Numbered from the stretch's first letter, positions 7,873-16,613 are shown. The stretch: DNA of 64,000 nt from Fen-1308 sp035319125 (GCA_035319125.1 DATHDG010000014.1:124001-188000); one strand, 5' to 3'. Program-made: numbers and translations. The notes: a model not told the origin generated them from the sequence alone.

Positions 7873-8799
7873 CTAGAAATGGAATTTATTAGTGCGATTG
7901 TCAAGCCGCAGGAGCCCTTCGCTTACTGCAGCGTCTATAGCGTGACGATATTCATCTGAATTGATTCGTCTGTTGATTGAAGCATACTTGTGAGCCACCC
8001 CACTTGGGTTATACTGGTCCATAATGTTCATGTAGGTATTGCAAGAAATTTCATTCGCGATAAAATGCATTATACCGGCAGCTTCGGAATTGCAGCCGGG
8101 CATCACGAGATGCCGCACAAGAAGTCCTTTTAAAGCCAGTCCTTCACTGGAAATAATAAGGTCACCTGCCTGGCGGTGCATTTCTTTGATGGCAGCCTTT
8201 GCTATTTCAGGATAATCGGGGGCTTTTAGATACCTTTGCGCTGATTTGCTGTCCCACACCTTGAAATCAGGCATATATATATCAAAGATGCCGTCGAGCA
8301 GTCTCAGCGTATCAATCGAGTCATAACCTCCGGAGTTATAAATCAGAGGCAGAGTCAAGCCGCCCTCAACGGCAGATTGCACCGCTTCGAGTATTTGAGG
8401 TACTACATGAGAGGGAGTAACGAAATTGATGTTATGACATCCCCAACCTTGAAGAGTTAGCATCATCTTGGCGAGATCCTCTGCAGAAACCTCCACCCCG
8501 TCTCCAAGGTGGCTGATATCCCAGTTCTGGCAGAAGACACAGTTGAGATTGCAATTGGTCATGAAGATGGTTCCGGATCCTCCGGTGCCAATCAGGGGCC
8601 CTTCTTCACCAAAATGAGGGGAATAGCTGGAAACCATTGCTAATCTTCCCGTGCGACAAATACCTTTTTCGCCTTTCAACCTATTGACATTGCAATTTCT
8701 GGGACAGATAGTGCAATTTTCGAGCATCCCAAGGGCACTGTCCACACTTTCCGATAGCCTTCCGCTTCGGTAAGCGCGTATATAAGATGTCTCCGACAT
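7873..8799 (-). CDS. Radical SAM protein, PflX-like (pyruvate formate-lyase activase related)
   Basis: A 308-residue radical SAM enzyme. The SAM-cleaving cluster motif CNLNCVFCQNW (CxxxCxxC) follows an N-terminal cysteine set (CTICPRNCNVNR, GICRTG) that could hold another cluster. GTGGSGTIFMTNC before the motif and YNSGGYDSIDTL after it are typical of the PflX/COG1313 group. The family is related to glycyl-radical activases, but no glycyl-radical enzyme is nearby, so the substrate is unknown. The gene follows the LysR regulator gene by 10 bases on the same strand. Confidence 0.85.
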   Translation of the reverse strand: MSETSYIRAYRSGRLSESVDSALGMLENCTICPRNCNVNRLKGEKGICRTGRLAMVSSYSPHFGEEGPLIGTGGSGTIFMTNCNLNCVFCQNWDISHLGDGVEVSAEDLAKMMLTLQGWGCHNINFVTPSHVVPQILEAVQSAVEGGLTLPLIYNSGGYDSIDTLRLLDGIFDIYMPDFKVWDSKSAQRYLKAPDYPEIAKAAIKEMHRQAGDLIISSEGLALKGLLVRHLVMPGCNSEAAGIMHFIANEISCNTYMNIMDQYNPSGVAHKYASINRRINSDEYRHAIDAAVSEGLLRLDNRTNKFHF

Positions 8800-8809
8800 G
8801 ATGTTATCT

Positions 8810-9697
8810 TTAATGCTTTGAGTTTTGTTCCAGCAGGGCTAGAAACTCTCTTGCCGGCCTTGAAAGATATTTATCTTTCAAGTATACAGTTCCAAGACTT
8901 CTAGTAAATGCAGTATCGGCCAATTTTGATTTTAGTAGTGATCCGTTTTTCACTTCATCCTCTATTGCCTTATCCGGCAATATGGATATGCCGAGGCCGG
9001 ACTTGACAAGGCTCTTTATCGTCTCGATATACGCAACCTCCATTGTCACATTAATTGTTAATTTCTTGTTGCGGTATGCAGCCTCTATCATCTGACGGGT
9101 TTCAGTAGTTGCATCCGGCAGTATCATTCCGTATCTGACGGTATCCTTAAGACGAAGAGTCTTTAGCGACCCTAATGGGTGATGTTTCTGGCAGACTAGT
9201 GACATTGGATCTGTCCATATCGATTTGGACACAATATGAGACTGGGCCTTTGGAAGCGTAATCACGCCAAGATCGACCATATTTCTGCTTACCATTTCCA
9301 GCACAGTTTCAGAACGGTGACAGCGCAGCTTAAGGTCTACTTTCGGAAAAGAAGTGATGAAAGCTTTAAGAATCCCCGGCAGCCTGTGAATGCTGATGTG
9401 GTCGCTTGTACCGATGATAAGTTCTCCGGCGCATTCAGCTGACATGTCCTTTACAGCGCTTCTGGCCTCATCAACGGACTGCAAGATCTTTTCTGCTCGC
9501 GCGTAAAGTATTTCTCCTGATCGAGTGAGAAAAAGCCTCTTGCCGAGCCTGTCGAAAAGTCTTTCACCCAGTTCAATTTCCAGGGCTTTAATCTGCTTGC
9601 TGACAGCAGGCTGCGTGAGCAACAGCTCTTCGGCTGCACGACTAATGCTTGCTGTCTCAGCAACTTTCTTGAAGTATACGAGCTGGTAAAAATTCAT
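8810..9697 (-). CDS. LysR-family transcriptional regulator
   Basis: A 295-residue regulator with the N-terminal winged helix-turn-helix (MNFYQLVYFKKVAETASISR, then AAEELLLTQPAVSKQIKALE) and the effector-binding domain starting near residue 90 (GELIIGTSDHISIHRLP). LysR proteins usually control the divergent neighbour: here leuCD starts 113 bases away on the other strand, so it may sense a leucine-pathway intermediate, as LeuO-like or IlvY-like regulators do. That link is inference. The radical SAM gene follows directly and may share its transcript. Confidence 0.9.
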   Translation of the reverse strand: MNFYQLVYFKKVAETASISRAAEELLLTQPAVSKQIKALEIELGERLFDRLGKRLFLTRSGEILYARAEKILQSVDEARSAVKDMSAECAGELIIGTSDHISIHRLPGILKAFITSFPKVDLKLRCHRSETVLEMVSRNMVDLGVITLPKAQSHIVSKSIWTDPMSLVCQKHHPLGSLKTLRLKDTVRYGMILPDATTETRQMIEAAYRNKKLTINVTMEVAYIETIKSLVKSGLGISILPDKAIEDEVKNGSLLKSKLADTAFTRSLGTVYLKDKYLSRPAREFLALLEQNSKH

Positions 9698-9719
9698 ACT
9701 TATTGTTATCGTATTTATA

Positions 9720-9734
9720 ATAATAATGAATTAT
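9720..9734. promoter_or_regulatory. Possible LysR box between lysR and leuC
   Basis: ATAAT-N5-ATTAT is an interrupted palindrome of the T-N11-A type bound by LysR proteins. It lies in the divergent 113-base intergenic region, 23 bases from the LysR start codon and about 77 bases from the leuC start. Confidence 0.4.
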
Positions 9735-9810
9735 ACTAATAGATAGTTTTATGATAAGCTAAAATTGTACAAAGAGCAAGCAATATTTTCCCAAAGAGAA
9801 GGTGACGAAA

Positions 9811-11106
9811 ATGGCAATGACACTGGCTGAAAAAGTCTTTAAAGCTCATTTAAGGGATGAGCCGTTTCCCGGTACTAAGGTGCTCAATATCGACGTGGTG
9901 CTGTGTCATGAGATAACCACACCTGTGGCTATCAATGACCTTGTTGCGCGCGGCAAAGACAGGGTTTTCGATTCCTCGAAGATAAAAGTTGTAATAGACC
10001 ATGTGACTCCTGCAAAAGATACAAAAACCGCGATACAGGGCAAGATTATCAGGGATTGGGCCAGGCGCCACAATATCAGAGATTTTTTTGATATAGGAAG
10101 GAACGGCGTCTGCCATGCGATATTCCCTGAAAAAGGATACATAAGGCCCGGCTACACTGTGATAATGGGTGATTCTCACACCTGCACACATGGGGCTTTT
10201 GGTGCGTTTGCAGCCGGTGTTGGTACAACCGATCTTGAGGTCGGCATACTTAAAGGCGTGTGCAGTTTCAGAACTCCGGAGACAATCAGGGTTAATATCA
10301 ATGGCAGGTTGCCGGAGGGAGTTTATGCCAAGGATGTGATACTCAAGGTTATCAAGACGCTTTCTGTTAAGGGCGCTACGGATTGCGTTATAGAGTTCAG
10401 GGGTGATGCTGTTGATGCAATGTCTATGGAGAGCAGAATGACGCTGTGTAACATGGCAATTGAAGCAGGCGGAACATCCGGAATTTGCATGCCGGATGAA
10501 GTGACGCTGGAATATCTGTGGTCTTTCATTTCATCTGATTATGCTGATAAGGGCGCAGCACTTAAGGATTTTAAGAGGTGGTGGTCAGACGATGGTTGCA
10601 GGTATGCCAGGATTCTGGATATTGACATAACTAACATGGCTCCGCAGATTACGTACGGATATAAACCGGATGAGGTTAAGGACGTCACGGAAATGGAGGG
10701 CACGCCTGTTGATCAGGTCTACATAGGTTCATGCACAAACGGAAGAATAGAGGATCTGCGAGTTGCTGCCGGGTATCTTAAAGGGAAGCAGATATCGCCG
10801 CTTGTGAGGGGAGTAGTTTCGCCGGCAACACCTCGTATATTCAGACAGGCGGACGACGAAGGCATTATAAAAATATTTATGGATGCCGGCTTTTGCGTTA
10901 CGAACCCGACTTGTGGTGCATGCCTGGGCATGTCCAACGGAGTGCTGGCTCCGGGTGAAGTATGTGCATCCACTACTAACCGCAATTTCAGCGGCAGGAT
11001 GGGCAAGGGCGGCATAGTGCATTTATTGAGCCCGGCTGTCGCAGCGGTTACGGCAATCGAAGGAAGGATTGCTGATCCCAGGAAATTTCCAAAGGAGATG
11101 ATTTAG
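9811..11106 (+). CDS. leuC: 3-isopropylmalate dehydratase (aconitase family), large subunit
   Basis: About 431 residues. ATG 9811 is preferred; the in-frame GTG at 9802 lies inside the AGAAGGTGA ribosome site. The protein is of the short, archaeal-type LeuC/HacA form. The [4Fe-4S] ligands are visible in YIGSCTNGRIEDL and NPTCGACLGM; VIMGDSHTCTHGAFGAFAAG is the family motif. It isomerises 2-isopropylmalate to 3-isopropylmalate with LeuD, encoded directly next with no gap. Close relatives act on homocitrate or dimethylmalate, so the substrate rests on context: leuA and ilvC are in the same window. Confidence 0.88.
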   Translation: MAMTLAEKVFKAHLRDEPFPGTKVLNIDVVLCHEITTPVAINDLVARGKDRVFDSSKIKVVIDHVTPAKDTKTAIQGKIIRDWARRHNIRDFFDIGRNGVCHAIFPEKGYIRPGYTVIMGDSHTCTHGAFGAFAAGVGTTDLEVGILKGVCSFRTPETIRVNINGRLPEGVYAKDVILKVIKTLSVKGATDCVIEFRGDAVDAMSMESRMTLCNMAIEAGGTSGICMPDEVTLEYLWSFISSDYADKGAALKDFKRWWSDDGCRYARILDIDITNMAPQITYGYKPDEVKDVTEMEGTPVDQVYIGSCTNGRIEDLRVAAGYLKGKQISPLVRGVVSPATPRIFRQADDEGIIKIFMDAGFCVTNPTCGACLGMSNGVLAPGEVCASTTNRNFSGRMGKGGIVHLLSPAVAAVTAIEGRIADPRKFPKEMI

Positions 11107-11631
11107 ATGAAAACCTATGGAGGCAAGGTCCTTTTTCTCGACAGCTCCGACATTAATACCGATGAGATAATCCCGGCAAAATATCTGACCGAGATTTCAA
11201 AAGAAGCATTAAAACCCCATATGCTTGAGGATCTTAAATTGCAGGGCTTTGATCCTCAGGCAACGGCTGTATCTGAAGCAAAGGTCATAGTAACCCGTGC
11301 TAATTTTGGCTGCGGATCATCCCGTGAACACGCCCCATGGGTCTTCGAGGTGAACGATATCAATGTTGTTATTGCGTCGAGTTTTGCACGAATATTCAGG
11401 CAGAACATGTTTAACTGCGGCATGCTGGCGATTGAGCTGCCGGAAAGCTCTATAGAAGAACTCTTTGAGCATAAGGACTCAGATGCATCCATCTCGGTCG
11501 ATTTTGAAAACGACAAACTGATAATTAGTTCGCCTAAAGGCTCAAAGACCTGCACATACAATATAGCCGAATTTGACAAGGCACTTGTAAAAGCCGGAGG
11601 CTGGGTCGATTTTGCCGATTCTAAATATTAG
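11107..11631 (+). CDS. leuD: 3-isopropylmalate dehydratase (aconitase family), small subunit
   Basis: A 174-residue swivelling-domain subunit that completes the LeuC active site. The motif DINTDEIIPAKYLTEI and the GCGSSREHAPWVF substrate-phosphate loop are clear, as is SFARIFRQNMFNCGML. The four residues after IIPAK, which help set substrate size in this family, read YLTE rather than the YLRT/YLRM types I know from characterised archaeal enzymes, so specificity is uncertain. It starts two bases after the leuC stop; a strong terminator follows, so leuCD is a two-gene unit. Confidence 0.88.
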   Translation: MKTYGGKVLFLDSSDINTDEIIPAKYLTEISKEALKPHMLEDLKLQGFDPQATAVSEAKVIVTRANFGCGSSREHAPWVFEVNDINVVIASSFARIFRQNMFNCGMLAIELPESSIEELFEHKDSDASISVDFENDKLIISSPKGSKTCTYNIAEFDKALVKAGGWVDFADSKY

Positions 11632-11664
11632 ACCTGCTGGAGTCCTGCAGTGTGGAAAAGAATG

Positions 11665-11694
11665 AAAGGGGGCATGATTTTCGCCCCCCTTTTT
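11665..11694. terminator. Intrinsic terminator after leuD
   Basis: AAAGGGGGC pairs with GCCCCCC then a T-run at 11690-11694, with an 8-base loop. It sits between two convergent genes; the upstream A-run could let it also act on the minus strand. Confidence 0.85.
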
Positions 11695-11712
11695 CTTTCC
11701 TCTAGCCGTATA

Positions 11713-12684
11713 TTATCTCCGTTTTTTGGCAAATGTCGCCGATATCTTATGGTTAGCCGTCACGTTGCTGAAGGTATAGCTGCTCACTGCGCCTTGTGAT
11801 ATGCCGTCAACTTTTACATTGGATATGGTATATGTCTTTGCCGGAGTGATTGTAAATGTCACGGCACCTCCGTTGTAGATGTTTGATGTGCCGCTAGGCG
11901 ATATGCTGCCACCATATCCTGCTGACGCTGTAATTGTATAAATCGAAGCCTTGAAACTAGCTGATACTGACGCGTTGGCGTTCATGGTCATCGAACACGC
12001 CCCTGTACCAGTGCAGGCGCCGGACCAGCCTGCAAAGCTCCATCCAGCTGCTGGTGTTGCTGAAAGTGTAACCACTGTCCCTTTTGAATAGTAAGCAGAG
12101 CAAAGGCTTGCTCCGCTGCCGCAGTTTATCCCGCTTCCTGCCACGGCTCCTCCGGAGGGTTGCTGTACTGTCATCATATATGATTGAGGCACATAAGTGC
12201 ATGACTGCGTTAGCGGCAGGGGAGTGCCGGTGCAGCCGATGGGCAGGGCTGATATGAGGCTTCTGGTTTGAGTGCCATTTGACTGACATTCACCCCAGCC
12301 GGAATATGTATATGCGCATGATGGCGGGTTGCAGGGATCGCTTTTTGCAACCTCGTTGGAATAGGAGCTTTCTATCCCGCCTAGATCATAGGCAGTTGCT
12401 GCAAAATACGTGGTTACACCGCATTGAGGTAGGGTAAGCGCGGCGACCGTTGTATTGCCGACATTTAGGACGGCAGAATAGTTGCCGGTGGCTGTTCCGT
12501 AATAAACCTTGTAACCGGCAAGATCTGTAAGCGGCGTGCCGTCTGTATTAGTGGTAGGTGTTGTCCAAGTCAGTGTTACGGCAGATAGAGCACTTTGAAC
12601 TAGAAAAAGTGATTGAGCAAGAAAGATAAAGAAACCTATCCATGAAGGTATCGTCGGCCTTTTAGCCATTTTTGCAAAAAACAT
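11713..12684 (-). CDS. Secreted fibronectin-III / InlB B-repeat-like protein
   Basis: About 323 residues. ATG 12684 is chosen for its GGAGG site five bases upstream; 12720 lacks one. A hydrophobic signal segment (near residues 15-33, ending ALSAV) is followed by a fibronectin type III domain (LTWTTPTTNTDGTPLTDLAG, YKVYYGTATGNYS), a short Cys-bearing thrombospondin-like segment (YSGWGECQSNGTQTRS), and two beta repeats (AGWSFAGWSGACTGTG..., then YTISNVKVDGISQGAV...SYTFSNVTANH). Probably an extracellular adhesin or matrix protein. It is controlled by a GEMM-I riboswitch directly upstream, as are many surface and biofilm genes. Confidence 0.8.
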   Translation of the reverse strand: MFFAKMAKRPTIPSWIGFFIFLAQSLFLVQSALSAVTLTWTTPTTNTDGTPLTDLAGYKVYYGTATGNYSAVLNVGNTTVAALTLPQCGVTTYFAATAYDLGGIESSYSNEVAKSDPCNPPSCAYTYSGWGECQSNGTQTRSLISALPIGCTGTPLPLTQSCTYVPQSYMMTVQQPSGGAVAGSGINCGSGASLCSAYYSKGTVVTLSATPAAGWSFAGWSGACTGTGACSMTMNANASVSASFKASIYTITASAGYGGSISPSGTSNIYNGGAVTFTITPAKTYTISNVKVDGISQGAVSSYTFSNVTANHKISATFAKKRR

Positions 12685-12689
12685 ATCCA

Positions 12690-12785
12690 CCTCCGGCAGC
12701 CCGGCTGCCTCTAATATCATGTTCGAGGCCCGTGGCTTTGCGTATCCATCCTCACGAATGGGTTGCTTTTGTACGGCTGCAGATC
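12690..12785 (-). promoter_or_regulatory. GEMM-I (cyclic dinucleotide) riboswitch, probable cGAMP variant
   Basis: Read on the minus strand, the leader has the GEMM-I core: AAAAGCAACCCATTC, a GTGA tetraloop (12755-12752), GGATGG, then ACGCAAAGCCACGGGCC. P1 is formed by GCAGCC (12780-12775) and GGCTGC (12701-12696); P2 by CCATTC/GGATGG; P3 by GCCTC/GAGGC. Aligned on the tetraloop, the base equivalent to ligand-binding G20 of the Vibrio Vc2 aptamer is A (12767). Known A20 variants in Geobacter prefer 3',3'-cGAMP. The 3' strand of P1 ends one base before the GGAGG ribosome site, suggesting control of translation. Confidence 0.85.
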
Positions 12786-12831
12786 AGACCTGCATCTGTT
12801 TTAACTATAAAGCAGAATGGCAAATCGCCGC

Positions 12832-12848
12832 CGTGATGAACATCACAT
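12832..12848 (-). promoter_or_regulatory. CRP/FNR-family-like binding site
   Basis: On the minus strand TGTGA-TGTTCA-TCACG differs from the CRP consensus TGTGA-N6-TCACA by one base; the core GTGATG-AA-CATCAC is a perfect inverted repeat. It lies upstream of the riboswitch and downstream of the NmrA-like gene. No Crp gene is in the window. Confidence 0.4.
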
Positions 12849-12861
12849 GGCCTATAATATG

Positions 12862-14289
12862 CTAAAAGGATGCAGCTTTCTTGATTATGCTCTTAAGCAG
12901 ATCTCTGAAGACAAAATAATGTGATGGCACAAGACTGTACCAGTATATTTTCCCCAGCAGACCCTTTGGAGTAAAATATGCGGTGACAATGAGTTCATTC
13001 CCATGAATAGTAAATTCGAGCCATGCCTGGCCAGGCACTTTCATTTGTGCCTCCAGCAGCAGTCTTCGGTTCTCCTGAATGTCGGTAACCTCCCAAAAAT
13101 CAAGTTTGTCTCCTATTCTTAGGTCGCTCTCGGCCCTGCGGCCTCGAGCGGTTCCATAACCACCGAACAGTTTGTCCACCAGCCCTCGAAATTTCCACAG
13201 GAAGCCAAATGTGAACCATCCTGCCTTTCCCCCGATAGACTTTACCGCCCTGAAGACTGCCGACGAATCAAGGGTGCCAAATGAACTTCGCGTCGCATCT
13301 CTATATCTGGCGTTTGCGCTTTCATCTACTTCGTTTACATCACACACTTCACCTGCGCTGCTGTCGCACCAGCGGCTGACAACCTGATCTGTTTCAACTT
13401 TAATGAATGCTCTTCTGACGGCTTCATCAAAAGGTTGCGGTGATATGGATGGAAAGCAGGCAGTTGCTACCTCGTGATCAATTATATATCCGGATCTGAT
13501 TCCGGCAACTATAACTGCCGCTATCCTATATGGGATCGAGGTAAAAAGACTCAGCCAATATGTAGAAAGGCGGGGGAACGCGAAATGGATGGATATCAGC
13601 GGTCTTTGCACTCCCATCCTCTTAGCCATAGTCTCTATCATCTCACGAAAGGTGAGAGGATGGGAGCCGATATCGATTACAGAGCTGCAGTCCAGAGTCA
13701 GGTCTTTTGCCTGGCAAAGATACTCCACAACGTCTGTTACGAAAGCTGTGTTCGTCTTTATCTGAGTCCAGGACGGCAGTATGAGGAAAGGCAGGCGTTC
13801 AAGCATTCCCTCAATCATTTCAAAAGTCACGCTGCCGGATCCAATCGTAAGTCCGGATCTGATCCAGATAGTCTGTATCTTATCCGGCTTTTTGCTGAGG
13901 ATATTCCCAGCTTCGATTTTTGTGCGGAGCTGAGGTGAGGCTGTTTCTATGTTGCCGACGCCGGTCAGATAAATTATGCGTTTCACGCCAAACTCTATGC
14001 ATATGTCTCTGAAAATTTCCGCACTTTGTCTTTCAAGCTTGCCGAAATCCCTGCCTGCACCGGTGAGGTTTATCAGATAATAAGCCACATCGATTCCCTT
14101 TAATGCGCGAACAAGAGAAGCGCACTTGAATGTGTCACCTTCGATTACTGTAGCATTGCCAATGTCGGCGGGGTTGAGCTTTTTTGCGTTTCTTACGAGT
14201 ACGCGTAACGATACGTCCGTTTCCTCACGCAGTCTAAGCAGAAGGCGTCTGCCTATGTACCCAGTAGCTCCGGTCAGCAGAATATTCAT
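12862..14289 (-). CDS. NmrA/SDR-like NAD(P)-binding protein with DUF2867 domain
   Basis: A 475-residue two-domain protein. The N-terminus has the dinucleotide-binding GATGYIGRRL motif at residues 7-16 of an extended or atypical SDR fold, with an INLTGAGRDF segment and IIYLTGVGNI strand. From about residue 340 a DUF2867 domain follows (KLDFWEVTDIQENRRLLLEA, GQAWLEFTIHGNEL, YWYSLVPSHYFVFRDLL). Such fusions are often annotated as epimerases, but the catalytic Tyr-x3-Lys is not clear here, so it may be a redox sensor or lipid-binding protein. It lies 13 bases after leuA, at the end of the ilvC-psd-pssA-leuA run. Confidence 0.8.
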   Translation of the reverse strand: MNILLTGATGYIGRRLLLRLREETDVSLRVLVRNAKKLNPADIGNATVIEGDTFKCASLVRALKGIDVAYYLINLTGAGRDFGKLERQSAEIFRDICIEFGVKRIIYLTGVGNIETASPQLRTKIEAGNILSKKPDKIQTIWIRSGLTIGSGSVTFEMIEGMLERLPFLILPSWTQIKTNTAFVTDVVEYLCQAKDLTLDCSSVIDIGSHPLTFREMIETMAKRMGVQRPLISIHFAFPRLSTYWLSLFTSIPYRIAAVIVAGIRSGYIIDHEVATACFPSISPQPFDEAVRRAFIKVETDQVVSRWCDSSAGEVCDVNEVDESANARYRDATRSSFGTLDSSAVFRAVKSIGGKAGWFTFGFLWKFRGLVDKLFGGYGTARGRRAESDLRIGDKLDFWEVTDIQENRRLLLEAQMKVPGQAWLEFTIHGNELIVTAYFTPKGLLGKIYWYSLVPSHYFVFRDLLKSIIKKAASF

Positions 14290-14302
14290 AACGCTATATG
14301 AG

Positions 14303-15808
14303 TTACTTTAGCTTTCTAATCTCCAGCTTGTTCAGCGCGTTGATATATGCCTTGGCTGCTGCAACGATAATATCAGTATCTGCTCCCTGCCCTCTAACAG
14401 TCTTGCCGCTTTCTTCCAGGGTAACTACAACCTCGCCGAGAGCATCGGTACCGCCGGTGATACCCTTGACATCGAACTTAAGAAGGTTGCTTTCGGTCCC
14501 GGTGATTACAGCTATTGACCTATATACTGCATCAACCGGGCCGTCGCCTGTCTCTGAACGTTCAACAATCTTGCCGCGTACGGACATTTTTATACTGGCC
14601 GAAGGTTTGCTTTCCGTTCCGCTTGAAACTGAAAGCCCTGCCAGGGCATATATCTCCGGCACTTTCGATACTTCCTGTGAAACAAGAGTCTCAATGTCTT
14701 CATCGAAGATGTATTTTTTCTGGTCTGAAAGATGCTTGAATTTATCGAATGCGCTGTTCAGATCAGTTTCACTTAATTCATAGCCAAGGTCAAGCAGGCG
14801 TGTTTTGAATGCATGCCTTCCGGAATGTTTGCCGAGTACAAGCTTAGACCGTGGAATACCGACATCTTCCGGTTTCATAATTTCATAAGTGGACCGCTCT
14901 TTCAGATAACCATCCTGATGAATGCCGGATTCGTGCGCAAAAGCATTAGACCCAACAATAGCCTTGTTCGGTTGCACTGCTATTCCGGTAATCTTCGACA
15001 CAAGACGGCTGGTCTTATATATTTCGTTGGTCCTGATATTCGTGTCAGCCTTATAATAGCGCGGTCTGGTTTTCAGTGCCATCACCACTTCTTCCATAGA
15101 GGCATTACCCGCTCTCTCTCCAATGCCATTTACGGTGCATTCTATCTGCCCTGCGCCGTTTTTTATTGCGGCCAGGGAATTGGCAACGGCAAGGCCCAGA
15201 TCGTTGTGGCAGTGGACTGAAATAACAGCCTTGCTGCCGATCCTCTTCTTAATTTCCTTAATAAGCTTTCCGAATTCATCAGGTGTCGTATAGCCGACAG
15301 TATCAGGAATATTTACAGTTGAAGCGCCTGCCGCGATGACTGCATCAAGGACTTCGAGCAGATAACCGACATCTGATCTTGTGGCGTCCATGGGCGAAAA
15401 TTCGACATCTTCAACCAGCGTTCTCGCAAGCGAGACCATTTCAGCAGACCTTTTAAGAGCTTCTTCGCGGGTAACCCTAAACTGATATTTCAAATGTATG
15501 TCAGAGGTGGAATGAAAGGTATGTATCCTCTTTTGAGTTGCGCCTTTGATCGAGTCAAACGCGCTCCTGATGTCCTCTTCTTTTGCCCTCGCAAGTGCAG
15601 CTATGGTGGCGCCGCTGATCTCATTTGCAATTCTCTGCACTGCATCGAAATCACCTGGCGACGCATAAGGAAAGCCTGCTTCAATGATATCGATACCCAA
15701 TTTGACCAGCTGTCGCGCTACCTGAATCTTTTCTTCAACATTCATGGAAGCCCCAGGCGACTGTTCTCCGTCTCTCAGTGTCGTATCGAAAATTTTAACG
15801 ATTCTCAT
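14303..15808 (-). CDS. leuA: 2-isopropylmalate synthase
   Basis: A 501-residue LeuA that condenses acetyl-CoA with 2-oxoisovalerate in the first committed step of leucine synthesis. The N-terminal TIM barrel has FDTTLRDGEQSPGASM (metal-binding Asp, residues 8-23), GFPYASPGD and the HCHNDLGLAVANS metal-binding histidines, with GIGERAGNASMEE following. The C-terminal regulatory domain (from about residue 385) should bind leucine for feedback inhibition. The start overlaps the end of pssA by 14 bases. IlvC, its substrate supplier, is the first gene of the same run. Confidence 0.95.
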   Translation of the reverse strand: MRIVKIFDTTLRDGEQSPGASMNVEEKIQVARQLVKLGIDIIEAGFPYASPGDFDAVQRIANEISGATIAALARAKEEDIRSAFDSIKGATQKRIHTFHSTSDIHLKYQFRVTREEALKRSAEMVSLARTLVEDVEFSPMDATRSDVGYLLEVLDAVIAAGASTVNIPDTVGYTTPDEFGKLIKEIKKRIGSKAVISVHCHNDLGLAVANSLAAIKNGAGQIECTVNGIGERAGNASMEEVVMALKTRPRYYKADTNIRTNEIYKTSRLVSKITGIAVQPNKAIVGSNAFAHESGIHQDGYLKERSTYEIMKPEDVGIPRSKLVLGKHSGRHAFKTRLLDLGYELSETDLNSAFDKFKHLSDQKKYIFDEDIETLVSQEVSKVPEIYALAGLSVSSGTESKPSASIKMSVRGKIVERSETGDGPVDAVYRSIAVITGTESNLLKFDVKGITGGTDALGEVVVTLEESGKTVRGQGADTDIIVAAAKAYINALNKLEIRKLK

Positions 15809-16613
15809 TCTTCATTCCCTCATCAGTGTGAGTTGCGCCTGCATCGTTGGATGCAGACTGAAGACCCAGCTTTTTCATTCGTCTTCTTTTCAGAAGCATA
15901 TATATATTTTCAACGAGGCCCAGGATCAGATAAGCCATTGCAAATATGAAGATCGCCGTGGACGGATGTATCAGAAGCACAAACAGCACCAGGACGAAAA
16001 GTATGAGAGCCCAGAAAGGCTTTCTTTCCCTGAAATCGATTTCTTTCAGGCCATGATAACGAAGAGTGCTCACCATTAGAAGGGCGAGGAATATGGTGAT
16101 AATGGGGAAAAAGACATTCTTCTCCGGAACTCCTGTCCAGAAATCATAGTAGAAAATTACAATTGAAGCCAGTATAGTAGCTGCACCAGGGATCGGCATT
16201 CCCTTGAAAGCCTTAGACCCAGGTGCGCCCGTCTGCACATTGAATCTTGCCAGACGCAGAGCTCCGCAAGCAACGAACAGAAAAGCTGCCGCCCAGCCGA
16301 ATCGGTCAAATGGATACAGCACCCATTTATATATCATTACACTCGGAGCTACACCAAATGCTACAAGATCAGAAAGAGAATCAAGCTCTATGCCAAATCT
16401 CGTCGCTGTGTTAGTCAGGCGAGCGATCCAGCCGTCCAGTCCGTCAAAAATATTGGCGAGTACAATCGCCCACGCGGCGTTAAGGAAATCACCGTTAATG
16501 GCAGATAAAATGGCATAAAATCCGGCAAACATGCCGCAAATTGTGAGAGTGTTCGGCAAAAGATAGACGCCTTTTTTAGGTTTGCGATTGGGGTCTCTTC
16601 TTCTGAAAGCCAT
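15795..16613 (-). CDS. pssA: CDP-diacylglycerol-serine O-phosphatidyltransferase
   Basis: A 272-residue polytopic membrane enzyme that makes phosphatidylserine from CDP-diacylglycerol and serine. The CDP-alcohol phosphotransferase signature DG-x2-AR-x8-G-x3-D-x3-D is exact, beginning at DGWIARLTNT and ending GIELDSLSD. At least seven hydrophobic segments are visible. The C-terminus is basic and charged. It lies 14 bases after psd, whose product decarboxylates the phosphatidylserine to phosphatidylethanolamine, and overlaps leuA. Confidence 0.95.
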   Translation of the reverse strand: MAFRRRDPNRKPKKGVYLLPNTLTICGMFAGFYAILSAINGDFLNAAWAIVLANIFDGLDGWIARLTNTATRFGIELDSLSDLVAFGVAPSVMIYKWVLYPFDRFGWAAAFLFVACGALRLARFNVQTGAPGSKAFKGMPIPGAATILASIVIFYYDFWTGVPEKNVFFPIITIFLALLMVSTLRYHGLKEIDFRERKPFWALILFVLVLFVLLIHPSTAIFIFAMAYLILGLVENIYMLLKRRRMKKLGLQSASNDAGATHTDEGMKNENR

